Assembly (NCBI GenBank): GCA_964604565.1
Contig: CAZRZN010000129.1
Coordinates: forward strand, 1-11,188
Length of the DNA stretch: 11,188 bases
Source of the DNA: CAZRZN01 sp964604565
Lineage (GTDB): Bacteria > Pseudomonadota > Alphaproteobacteria > Rhodobacterales > Rhodobacteraceae
Direction of reading: 5' to 3'
The position numbers were made by a program, and so were the translations under genes. The notes under the pieces were generated by a model. It did not search any database. It saw only the letters and a list, made by a program, of their open reading frames with translations, and had not been told where the DNA came from. Shown one piece after another: positions 1 to 7,565 of the stretch. The stretch's first letter is position 1, and the number at the start of each line of letters is the position of its first letter.

Positions 1-1
1 G

Positions 2-1258
2 GTTGCGGCACCGGTGCAGAATGTCTCTGCGGGCGAGACGGTCAGCCTCGCGCTGCCGGATTTTGTCACCGATCCCGATGGCGATCCGTTGCAGCTGTCG
101 ATCGTGCAGAGCGCCTTTGCGGGCGCGTCGATTGACGGGTCCGGTGTCCTGACGATCCCGGTCGGATCGGATGTGTCGGCCGGTCGTTACAGCATCCTTG
201 TGGCCGCGACCGACAGCGCGAATGCGACGACGCGCTACGCGGTGCGTGTCGACGTGGGCAACACGGCGCCGGCTTGGCAACCGTTGCCCCCCATGACGAT
301 TGATGAGGGCGCGACACTCACGCTGGATCTGTCGTCCTATGCGGCGGATCCTGAGGGCGGCCCGGTCTCCTTCGATGTTGTGTCAACCATGCATGGCACA
401 CCTGCCGTAATCGATCCGGTCACAGGTGCGCTTGTCTGGACCGCGCCGGGGGACGTCACCGGGCCATCGGAAATCCGGGTGCGGGCAACGGACGCCTCCG
501 GCCAGAGCGCGGACGCCACCGTTGAGATCACGGTGGAAAACCTTGCGCCCACCGCCACGCTGACCGGCCCGACCGAAACCGACGAGGGGGTGGAGGTCAC
601 GTTCTCTCCAGGTGCCACGGATCCCGGCGGCGACGAGATCGCGTCCTTCGTGATCGACTGGGGTGACGGCAGCGATGTGCAAACCCTTGCCGGCACCATT
701 GACACGCTGAGCCATGTCTATGCCACGCCAGGGGCCTATGACGCGGCGCTGCGTGCCATCGACTCCGAGGGTGCCATCAGCGAGGCGGTCACCCGGGTCA
801 TCACCGTGACCCCTGTTGCCACGACTGCGGCCTTTTCGCAGACTGCGGCACGGACCATGTCGCCGGACCTCGCGTCGTCTTTGTCGATCGCAGATGCGCG
901 GGTCGAGTCCGATCCGGACACAGGCCTGCGCACGGCGGTGTTCAACCTTGCGCTGGACACACTGGCCGCGGATCCAGTCATGTTCTCCTACCGCTTTCTT
1001 GCGGACAGCAGCGCGCAGGGCCATGGCGAGGCCGTCATTCCGGCCGGCCGCCGGGACGCTGTGCTACGCTATGCGCTGGATCCGCTCCGGGCCACTGACT
1101 GGGATGTGCTCAACCTTGAAATCTTCAAGGTGCAGGGCGCGCAGCTTGCCGAGGAGGCTTTCGTGGCGGTTCGCGGCTTGCCGTTGATCGACGATGGAAC
1201 GGGTCTTGAAGAAAACAGCGTTCTTGATCAAGGTGCCTCCGAGATCGAGTGGACCTGA
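2..1258 (+). CDS. C-terminal part of a large multi-domain exoprotein (cadherin/Ig-like, PKD and Calx-beta-like modules); 5' end outside the window
   Basis: The frame is open from the left edge (418 codons visible) with no stop upstream, so the GTG at 14 is an internal codon and not a start. Seen: two Ig/cadherin-like modules at about nt 2-262 and 263-541, each with a D-P-D/E-G-x-P calcium-type loop; a PKD module at about nt 542-814 with the signature WGDG and the later H-x-Y-x-x-P-G-x-Y pattern; then a 147-residue C-terminal segment whose pattern (A-V-F-N-L-A-L, F-S-Y-R-F, V-I-P-A-G) resembles a Calx-beta or related beta-sandwich. Such modules are known from very long secreted or surface adhesins. 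No RTX GGxGxD nonapeptides, LPxTG or PEP-CTERM signal is visible in this part, and the protein simply ends EIEWT. Inference: it is the substrate of the export-like genes that follow on the same strand. Full length, N-terminus and secretion signal cannot be judged here. Confidence 0.85.
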   Translation, partial: VAAPVQNVSAGETVSLALPDFVTDPDGDPLQLSIVQSAFAGASIDGSGVLTIPVGSDVSAGRYSILVAATDSANATTRYAVRVDVGNTAPAWQPLPPMTIDEGATLTLDLSSYAADPEGGPVSFDVVSTMHGTPAVIDPVTGALVWTAPGDVTGPSEIRVRATDASGQSADATVEITVENLAPTATLTGPTETDEGVEVTFSPGATDPGGDEIASFVIDWGDGSDVQTLAGTIDTLSHVYATPGAYDAALRAIDSEGAISEAVTRVITVTPVATTAAFSQTAARTMSPDLASSLSIADARVESDPDTGLRTAVFNLALDTLAADPVMFSYRFLADSSAQGHGEAVIPAGRRDAVLRYALDPLRATDWDVLNLEIFKVQGAQLAEEAFVAVRGLPLIDDGTGLEENSVLDQGASEIEWT

Positions 1259-1265
1259 TCCGCAA

Positions 1266-1287
1266 GGCGGCGCCGACGTGCGCCGCC
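1266..1287 (+). other. GC-rich hairpin between the exoprotein gene and the downstream gene block
   Basis: GGCGGCGC (1266-1273) and GCGCCGCC (1280-1287) form a perfect 8-base-pair stem with a 6-base loop, starting 8 bases after the exoprotein stop codon. There is no T tract after it, so it is not a textbook intrinsic terminator. A stable stem here could protect the 3' end of the exoprotein mRNA or partly terminate transcription, allowing more exoprotein than export machinery. That role is inferred. Confidence 0.6.
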
Positions 1288-1323
1288 GCCAAATGTTTCC
1301 AGAAACTTATCGGAAAGACAGAC

Positions 1324-1698
1324 ATGACGGACGACACCCCCGGAAAGAACGACACGCCTGACAAGAACGACGCCAAGGCAACCGGCGCAGGCGCCACCAA
1401 GGCACAGGCGCAACCGGATCCCGCGCAGCCGCAGGCCGGCGCCGCGCCGCGCGTCGTTTGGGATGACGGCGACATGACCAGCGCCTTTGCCAATGTGGTC
1501 AACGTGCTGGCCACGCGCGAAGAGATGACGCTGCTTTTCGGAACCAACCAGACGTGGAACGCCACCGGCACCGATGAGCTGACGGTGCGGTTGTCCAACC
1601 GGATCGTGCTGTCGCCTTTCGCCGCCAAACGTCTCTCCCTGCTGCTGGATCGGCGTGTGAAGGAATATGAACAGCTTTTCGGCAAACTCGACGTCTGA
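1324..1698 (+). CDS. DUF3467 family protein, 124 aa
   Basis: Start chosen at ATG 1324 because GGAAAG (1312-1317) lies 6 bases upstream; an in-frame ATG at 1249 would overlap the exoprotein gene and has no better support. Residues 1-48 are low-complexity (Asp, Lys, Ala, Pro, Gln rich) and probably disordered. Residues about 53-122 match the DUF3467 pattern: ANVV near 56-59, a hydrophobic strand ending L-F-G (71-73), R-L-S-N-R-I-V-L-S-P (89-98), A-K-R-L (101-104), and the terminal YEQLFG helix (115-120). No signal peptide or membrane segment is seen, so it should be cytoplasmic. The molecular function of the family is not known to me. Its place between a candidate exported protein and the export-like genes, and its 32-base overlap with the next gene, suggest a chaperone, adaptor or regulator for the system; that is inference. 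Confidence 0.85.
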   Translation: MTDDTPGKNDTPDKNDAKATGAGATKAQAQPDPAQPQAGAAPRVVWDDGDMTSAFANVVNVLATREEMTLLFGTNQTWNATGTDELTVRLSNRIVLSPFAAKRLSLLLDRRVKEYEQLFGKLDV

Positions 1699-3496
1699 GG
1701 CCACACCCGGCACGGCGGATACCGGCGGCGGGCATGCGCTGTTTGCCATGGGATGGACGCTGTCGCAGGCGGCAGAACTCGGGCCGGATGCCCGGGTGTT
1801 GCTGCTGATCCGCGAGGCCGATGGCGTGCTGCGGCCGCAGGGTCGGGCGCCTGCGGACTGGGTGCCGCCTGAACAGGTGCGTGCCGCGGCCTCTGCCACG
1901 GCGGAACACGGTCGGCCGGCGCTGCGGGTTTCCGGCGCAGGGCGCATGGCGGTTGCGGTTGCCGTGCGGTCCGACGGGGCCACCGTCATGGCCGTCGCCG
2001 CCGTGGATCTTCCGGCGGAGGACGAGACACAGGGCGCGGAGGCCCTGCGGCGCCTGCAATGGGGCGTGGCCGGGGTGGAGGCACATCTGCGCCGCGCGCC
2101 GGGCACGCTTCCGGCGCCGCCCGTCGTGGACGATGCCGCCCTGCGAACGCTGCGTGTGATGGTGCGCGCGCTTGAGGCGCCCGGCTTTCACGATGCGGCG
2201 CGGATCGGGGCGACGGAACTCGCGCGCGCGCTCAGCGCGGACCGCGTGGCCATCGCGCGAAAAGTGCGGGGCGGCGCGCGGCTTGTCGGCGTGTCACATG
2301 CGGCGGAGTTCCGGCGCGCCAGCCGTGGCACGGACCTGATCCTTGCCGCCGCGGAGGAGGCGCTCGATCAGCAGGAGGCATTGATCGTCCCACCGGAGGA
2401 CGGCGCGGCGCCGCTGTCGCGCCGCCAGCTGGACGCGCTATCGCGCGAGTCCGGGGCGCTATCCGTGGTGTCGCTGCCGATCGGCCCGGTAGAGGCCCCC
2501 TGGGGCGCGGTTGTCGCGGAATTCAACGGCGCAGAGGATGCGGCACGGGCCGTGCCCTTGCTGGATGTCGCGGGGGACGCCCTTGCCCCCCTGCTGGAGG
2601 TCAAGCGCCGCAACGACAGGTGGTGGATCACCCGCACGGCAGAGGGCGGTGCCCATGCGCTTGGCGCGTTGCTGGGGCCGCGCGCGCTTGGCTGGAAACT
2701 GGCGGCGCTCCTGATGCTGGCGGTGTTCATCGCGGGCGCCACCGTCACGGCGCCCGCCCGCGTCACGGCAGACGCCGAGGTCACGAGCGCAGGGCGCGTT
2801 GTCGTGTCGTCGCCCTTCGAGGGGTTTCTGGCCGAACGGCTGGTCCGGGCGGGCGATACGGTCGAGGCAGGTCAGGTCCTGCTGCGGCTTGATGATCGGG
2901 ACCTTCAGCTTGACCTTTTGCGGCAACAGGCCACCCGGCGCCAGAAGGAGATCGAGCGGGACGCCGCCGTGGCCGTGAACGACCGTGGCCGCCTGTCCGT
3001 CGTCACCGCCGAGATCGCCGAGGTCGATGCCGAGCTTGCCCTGACGCGCGCGCAGATCGAGGCCGGGCAGATGCGCGCGCCCTACGATGCCATCGTCACG
3101 CAGGACAACACCGAGGGCAAGGTTGGCGCGCCGGTCGGCCGGGGGGAGGAACTTTTGGCGCTGGCCCCGCTGGATGGGCGCAGCCTGACGCTGCATGTGC
3201 CGGATTCGGGGATCGACCGAGTCGCGCCGGGGCAGGGCGGCATTCTGCGTTTGTCGGCCATGCCCGAACGCCCGCTGGCCTTCGAGGTGACGCATATGAC
3301 GCCGCTGACCGCGCCGCGCGATGGCGTCAACACCTTTCGCGCGGAGGCGGAACTGACCGGCCCGGTGCCCGCCGATCTGGGACTGGGGATGGAGGGCGTG
3401 GCCAAGATCACCACCGGGCGGGATCTCTGGGTGCTGACATGGGCGCGGCCCTTCTGGGAGGCGCTGCGCCTGAGGCTCTGGAGCCTCTGGCCATGA
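1667..3496 (+). CDS. GAF-like / HlyD-type membrane fusion protein, 609 aa
   Basis: Seen in order: residues about 25-140 and 155-315 look like two GAF-type alpha/beta domains (the second is clearer, with V-V-S-L-P-I-G-P near 267-274 followed by W-G-A-V-V-A-E-F-N); one hydrophobic segment at about 342-361; then an HlyD-family adaptor with the first lipoyl-like half at about 378-410 (S-P-F-E-G-F-L, V-R-A-G-D-T-V-E-A-G-Q-V-L), a short helical hairpin (about 411-465), the second half with M-R-A-P-Y-D-A-I-V (469-477), and a beta-barrel region to the end. The layout predicts cytoplasmic GAF domains and a periplasmic adaptor. ATG 1667 has AGGA four to six bases ahead with very short spacing, and translation may depend on coupling with the overlapping DUF3467 gene; an in-frame ATG at 1748 is the alternative. 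HlyD proteins link inner-membrane pumps to outer-membrane channels; a cytoplasmic GAF fusion is unusual and could sense a ligand or bind a partner. Confidence 0.85.
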   Translation: MNSFSANSTSEATPGTADTGGGHALFAMGWTLSQAAELGPDARVLLLIREADGVLRPQGRAPADWVPPEQVRAAASATAEHGRPALRVSGAGRMAVAVAVRSDGATVMAVAAVDLPAEDETQGAEALRRLQWGVAGVEAHLRRAPGTLPAPPVVDDAALRTLRVMVRALEAPGFHDAARIGATELARALSADRVAIARKVRGGARLVGVSHAAEFRRASRGTDLILAAAEEALDQQEALIVPPEDGAAPLSRRQLDALSRESGALSVVSLPIGPVEAPWGAVVAEFNGAEDAARAVPLLDVAGDALAPLLEVKRRNDRWWITRTAEGGAHALGALLGPRALGWKLAALLMLAVFIAGATVTAPARVTADAEVTSAGRVVVSSPFEGFLAERLVRAGDTVEAGQVLLRLDDRDLQLDLLRQQATRRQKEIERDAAVAVNDRGRLSVVTAEIAEVDAELALTRAQIEAGQMRAPYDAIVTQDNTEGKVGAPVGRGEELLALAPLDGRSLTLHVPDSGIDRVAPGQGGILRLSAMPERPLAFEVTHMTPLTAPRDGVNTFRAEAELTGPVPADLGLGMEGVAKITTGRDLWVLTWARPFWEALRLRLWSLWP

Positions 3497-5655
3497 CGGA
3501 TGACGCGCCGCTTTTCTCGCCCTACTGGTACAAGGTGTCCGGATTGTCGCCGCGCCTGCGCCCGGGGGTGACGGTGACGCGCCGGATCGAACAGGGCGAA
3601 TGCTGGCATATCCTTTTCGCGACGGAGAACAATCGCCATTTCCGGCTGGATGAGGCGTCATGGGCCATCGTCGGGGCCTGCGACGGACAGCACAAGCTGG
3701 AAACGATCTGGCGCCGCGTGCTGGACCGGTTCGGCGACGCCGCCCCCGGTCAGGATGAGACGATCCGCCTGCTGGGTCAGTTGCATCAGGCGGACGCACT
3801 GAACGCCGGCACCGCCCCGGTGCTGGCCGAATTCGGCCACCGGGCCCGCCGGCAGGCCCGCCAGCGCCTGCTGCAAAAGCTCAAGAGCCCGCTGTTCGTC
3901 AAGATCCCGCTGTTCGATCCGAAACGGGTGATCGAGGCGACCTATCCGCTGGCGCGCCCGGTCTTTTCGCTGCCCGGGTTCCTGCTGTGGTGCACGCTGA
4001 TGGTCTGGTTGGTGACGGAGGCGGTCGCCAACTGGCAGGCGCTTTCGGGGGCCGTGCTGGACCGGGCGCTGGCGGCGGACAACCTGCTGATCGCCGCGCT
4101 GGTCTTTCCCTTTGCCAAGGCGTTCCACGAATTGGCGCATGGCTGGGCGGTGCGGCACTGGGGCGGGCAGGTGCGCGAGACCGGGATCATGTTCCTCGTG
4201 TTTCTGCCCGCGCCCTATGTCGATGCGTCCGAGGCGGCCTCCTTCCGGTCGCGCCGCGCGCGGCTTGTGGTGGGGGCGGCGGGCATGATGGCCGAGGCCG
4301 CGCTGGCGGCGGGGGCCATGTATGTCTGGCTCGGCGCGGAAACCGGGCTGGTGTCGGCGATTGCCTTCAACACGATGCTGATCGCCGGTGTCTCGACCTT
4401 CTTCTTCAACGGCAATCCTCTGCTGCGCTTCGATGCCTATTTCATGCTGTCCGACGCCATCGGCGTGCAGAACCTTGCCGGTCGCAGCCAGAAATGGTGG
4501 GGCTGGCTGGTGCATCGCTTTGCCTTCGGGCTGGAGGGATGGGAAAATCCCGCCCGCACCCGCGCAGAAAGCCGCTGGTTCGCGCTGTATCACCCGGCCT
4601 CCTACGCCTATCGCGTGTTCCTGACGCTGTCGATCGCGCTGTTCGTGGCGCAGGAATACCGGCTGGTCGGCCTGACGCTTGCGGTTTGGTCGGTGGTGAC
4701 GACGCTGCTGCTGCCAGCGGTTCAGGGCGGCTGGCATGTGCTGACGGCGCCGGGTGTCGCGCCGCGCCGGGGCCGCGCGCTGGGGGCGACACTGGGGCTG
4801 GTGGCCCTGCCGGTCCTTGCGCTGACGCTGATCCCGCTGCCATGGGGGACGGTCGCGCCGGCGGTTGTCATTCCGCCGGAAGAGGCGCGCCTGTCCCTGC
4901 CGGTCGAGGCGGAGATTGCCGAGGTCATGGCGATTTCCGGCACGCGCATCCGCAAGGGTGCGGCGATCGCCCGGTTGCAGGCACCGCTGGCGATGTCGCA
5001 ACTGGATCTGATCGAGGCGCGGCTGGTGGCGACGCGCGCGCGGCTTGCGGTTTTCGAGGCAGAGCCGGGGCGCAGCGACGAAGCCGCTGCCGCCCGGGCA
5101 GAGATCGGCTATCTGATGGAGGAACGGCAGGAGCGGCGCGCCGATCTGGCGCAACTGGCGGTGACTGCGCCCGCCGATGGCCGGTTCATGGCCGAATCCC
5201 AGGTGGCACTGCCCGGCCGGCGCCTTCCGGAAGGACGCGAACTTGGCCTGCTGATCCCGGACACGGCACGCGCGCGGTTGCGGGCGGCGGTGCCTGCCGC
5301 AAGGATCGATCTGGTCGCGACGGCCCCGCAGGAGGTGGCGCTGTATCTGCCGGGCGTTGGCTTTGCCCCGTTGACCGCCCGCCTGCTAACACTGGCGCCC
5401 GAGGCGACGCGGCAGGTGGCTTTTCCGGCGCTGACCCGCGCGGCGGGCGGCCCGATCCAGATGGATCCGACGGATGACACCGGGCGCCGCGCCGCGCAGC
5501 CCTTTCACGTGGCGGAGATCGCGACCGATCTGCCCTTCGACGCGCTGGCCGTCGGCGGCCGGGTCTGGGTCCGGTTCGATCATGGACGCGCGCCGCTGGC
5601 ACCAAGGATCTGGCGCGTAATCCGGCAGACTTTCCTCACGCGGTTGGCGCTATGA
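3493..5655 (+). CDS. PqqD-like / M50 site-2-protease-like / HlyD fusion, membrane protein, 720 aa
   Basis: ATG 3493 forms an ATGA overlap with the preceding stop and is preferred to the in-frame ATG at 3439, which would add 18 residues inside the upstream gene. Seen: residues about 18-105 have a PqqD/RRE-like pattern (R-L-R-P-G-V start, F-R-L-D-E-A-S-W-A-I, C-D-G-Q-H, then a helical end). Several membrane segments follow (about 156-176, 196-213, 230-245, 257-280, 285-304, 375-412, 430-450). The zinc motif HELAH is at 212-216, and N-G-N-P-L-L-R-F-D-A at 306-315 supplies the usual third metal ligand (D314). From about 460 to 720 there is an HlyD-type lipoyl/helical-hairpin/barrel region. Known: M50 proteins cleave within membranes, and PqqD domains bind leader peptides in RiPP pathways. 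The catalytic residues look intact, but Ala replaces the usual Gly after the Asp. Inferred role: recognition of a substrate signal, cleavage or conduction across the inner membrane, and contact with periplasmic adaptors. Confidence 0.87.
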   Translation: MTDDAPLFSPYWYKVSGLSPRLRPGVTVTRRIEQGECWHILFATENNRHFRLDEASWAIVGACDGQHKLETIWRRVLDRFGDAAPGQDETIRLLGQLHQADALNAGTAPVLAEFGHRARRQARQRLLQKLKSPLFVKIPLFDPKRVIEATYPLARPVFSLPGFLLWCTLMVWLVTEAVANWQALSGAVLDRALAADNLLIAALVFPFAKAFHELAHGWAVRHWGGQVRETGIMFLVFLPAPYVDASEAASFRSRRARLVVGAAGMMAEAALAAGAMYVWLGAETGLVSAIAFNTMLIAGVSTFFFNGNPLLRFDAYFMLSDAIGVQNLAGRSQKWWGWLVHRFAFGLEGWENPARTRAESRWFALYHPASYAYRVFLTLSIALFVAQEYRLVGLTLAVWSVVTTLLLPAVQGGWHVLTAPGVAPRRGRALGATLGLVALPVLALTLIPLPWGTVAPAVVIPPEEARLSLPVEAEIAEVMAISGTRIRKGAAIARLQAPLAMSQLDLIEARLVATRARLAVFEAEPGRSDEAAAARAEIGYLMEERQERRADLAQLAVTAPADGRFMAESQVALPGRRLPEGRELGLLIPDTARARLRAAVPAARIDLVATAPQEVALYLPGVGFAPLTARLLTLAPEATRQVAFPALTRAAGGPIQMDPTDDTGRRAAQPFHVAEIATDLPFDALAVGGRVWVRFDHGRAPLAPRIWRVIRQTFLTRLAL

Positions 5656-7565
5656 CCCTGATCAAGCGTCTGCCGCCCGTTCCCGATCATCTCCGCGAGG
5701 CCAAGCCGCTGCGCGAGGGATTCGACATCGACGCCTTTGCGCGCGGGGCAAGCGCGCCGCTGGCCGCCCGGCTGCGATCATGGCGGGCCTGGCGCATCGC
5801 CCGTGCCGCAGTGCGCCAAGAGGCCATTATGGCGCAGATGGCCGACGCATCGCTGCTGGAGCATTGGCATCGGCATTCGGCCGCGGCACGGCGGTGCAAT
5901 GGCGATCAAGCGGCGCGGCTGGCCGTCCTGCGGGAGATCGTGCGCCGCACCACCGGACTGTTGCCCTATCCGGTGCAACTGGTGGCGGCCTCGGCCCTGT
6001 CGGATCGCACCGGGGTCGAAATGGCGACCGGTGAGGGCAAGACGCTGGTGACGATCATGGCCGCTGCCTTGCAGGCCGCCGAAGCGTGGCCGGTTCATGT
6101 GATCACCGCGAATGATTACCTCGCGCTGCGCGACATCGACGAAGGGAAGCCGCTGTTCGATCACTTGGGCCTGAGCAGCGGTGGCATAGATCCGGACGCG
6201 CCGCCCCCCGCCCGGCGCGAGATCTATGCCCGCGACATCGTCTATGCCTCCGCTAAGGAGATCGCCTTTGACCATCTGAAGGACCGCATCGCCTTTGGCG
6301 ACGCCTCGGCGCTGGGGCTCAAGATCGACGCGGCCTTCGGCGCGTCGGAGGCGCCGGTCATGCGCGGGCTCTGGTCGGCGATCGTGGACGAGGCGGACAG
6401 CGTTCTGATCGACGAGGCGCGCACCCCTCTGGTGATCTCTGCCCCCTCGGGCAGTTCAGAGCCGGGCCGCATCGCGGTGCAGGCCATCGCGCTGGCGCGA
6501 TGGCTGGAACAGGATGCGGATTTCACCCTCGATCCGCGGGGAACACGGCCCGTCGCCCTGACCGATGCGGGACAGGAGAAGGTCGGCGCGCTGGCCGCGC
6601 CCCTTGGCGGTGTCTGGTCGGGCCAGCGGCGCGGGCGGGAGCTGACGGAAAAGGCGCTTTATGCGCTGCATGTGCTGGCGCGCGACGTCAACTATATCCT
6701 GCGCGACGACAAGGTCGAGATCGTGGATGAGAACACCGGCCGCGTGATGGCGGACCGCACATGGTCGGAAGGATTGCACCAGATGGTCGAGGTCAAGGAG
6801 GGCCTGCCCCCGACCGAGGACCGCGTGACGCTGGGGCGGCTGACCTTTCAGCGGTTCTTTCGGCGCTACCTGCGGCTTTCGGGTCTGTCGGGCACCCTGC
6901 ATGAAGTCGCGCGGGAGGTGCGGGCGAATTACGCGCTGACGGTGATGACGGTGCCGACGCACAGGCCATCCGCCCGGCGGATGGCCCCGCCCGAGATCCT
7001 GCCCGACCTTGCCGCCAAATGGACCCGCGTTGCGGAGATGGCCGAGGGCCATCGCGCAGAGGGCCGCCCGGTGCTGATCGGCACCCGCACGGTAGAGGCG
7101 GCGGAGGCGGCATCCGCCGCGCTGACCGCGCACGGGCTGACGCATCGGGTGCTGTCGGCCCGGCAGGACGCCGAAGAGGGGCGCATCATCGCCGAAGCGG
7201 GGCAGGCGGGCGCGATCACCGTGGCGACCAACATGGCCGGGCGCGGGGCGGACATCCGGCTGGATCCCGCCGCGCGCAAGGCCGGGGGGCTGGCCGTCAT
7301 CCTGACCGAACGGCACGAGGCCGCGCGCATCGACCGGCAGTTGATCGGGCGGTCCGCGCGGCAGGGGGATCCGGGGATTGCCGAAACCGTGCTGTCGGCG
7401 CAGGATCCCATACTTGGCACCTCTCCGCCGGCCCGTCCGCGACTGCGCGATTTCGCCGCCGCGCAGGCCGCGATAGAGGCATTGCATGCACGCCAGCGGA
7501 TCGATCTGAACCGCATGGAGGAAGGATTGAACGACATGATGGCCTTTGCCGGGGGGTTGGAATGA
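5652..7565 (+). CDS. Short SecA-like preprotein translocase ATPase, 637 aa
   Basis: The start overlaps the previous stop as ATGA. Clear SecA motor features: Q motif P-Y-P-V-Q (105-109), Walker A ATGEGKT (125-131), Walker B VDEAD (245-249) followed by S-V-L-I-D-E-A-R-T-P-L, a preprotein-cross-linking-type region ending in N-T-G-R-V-M (361-366) and W-S-E-G-L-H-Q (371-377), the second RecA-like domain with TNMAGRGADI (526-535), and the arginine-finger motif GRSARQGDPG (566-575). Canonical SecA is about 800-900 aa; this protein ends after what aligns with the first long helix of the helical scaffold, so most of the scaffold, the helical wing, the two-helix finger and the zinc-binding tail are missing. 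Small changes from housekeeping SecA include Ala for Arg before the TGEGKT loop and Ala for Gly in the RxGR motif. It should hydrolyse ATP, but is unlikely to replace SecA on SecYEG. Inference: a dedicated motor working with the flanking M50-HlyD and HlyD proteins. Confidence 0.9.
   Translation: MTLIKRLPPVPDHLREAKPLREGFDIDAFARGASAPLAARLRSWRAWRIARAAVRQEAIMAQMADASLLEHWHRHSAAARRCNGDQAARLAVLREIVRRTTGLLPYPVQLVAASALSDRTGVEMATGEGKTLVTIMAAALQAAEAWPVHVITANDYLALRDIDEGKPLFDHLGLSSGGIDPDAPPPARREIYARDIVYASAKEIAFDHLKDRIAFGDASALGLKIDAAFGASEAPVMRGLWSAIVDEADSVLIDEARTPLVISAPSGSSEPGRIAVQAIALARWLEQDADFTLDPRGTRPVALTDAGQEKVGALAAPLGGVWSGQRRGRELTEKALYALHVLARDVNYILRDDKVEIVDENTGRVMADRTWSEGLHQMVEVKEGLPPTEDRVTLGRLTFQRFFRRYLRLSGLSGTLHEVAREVRANYALTVMTVPTHRPSARRMAPPEILPDLAAKWTRVAEMAEGHRAEGRPVLIGTRTVEAAEAASAALTAHGLTHRVLSARQDAEEGRIIAEAGQAGAITVATNMAGRGADIRLDPAARKAGGLAVILTERHEAARIDRQLIGRSARQGDPGIAETVLSAQDPILGTSPPARPRLRDFAAAQAAIEALHARQRIDLNRMEEGLNDMMAFAGGLE

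Noticed and set aside
1249..1323. N-terminal extension of the DUF3467 protein from ATG 1249
   Set aside because: It overlaps the exoprotein 3' end, crosses the 1266-1287 hairpin and lacks a good ribosome-binding site, whereas ATG 1324 has GGAAAG at proper spacing.
3987..5477. A 496-codon + strand frame inside the M50-HlyD gene
   Set aside because: It is an out-of-frame shadow, Gly/Arg/Ala rich, within a gene whose own frame has clear catalytic motifs.
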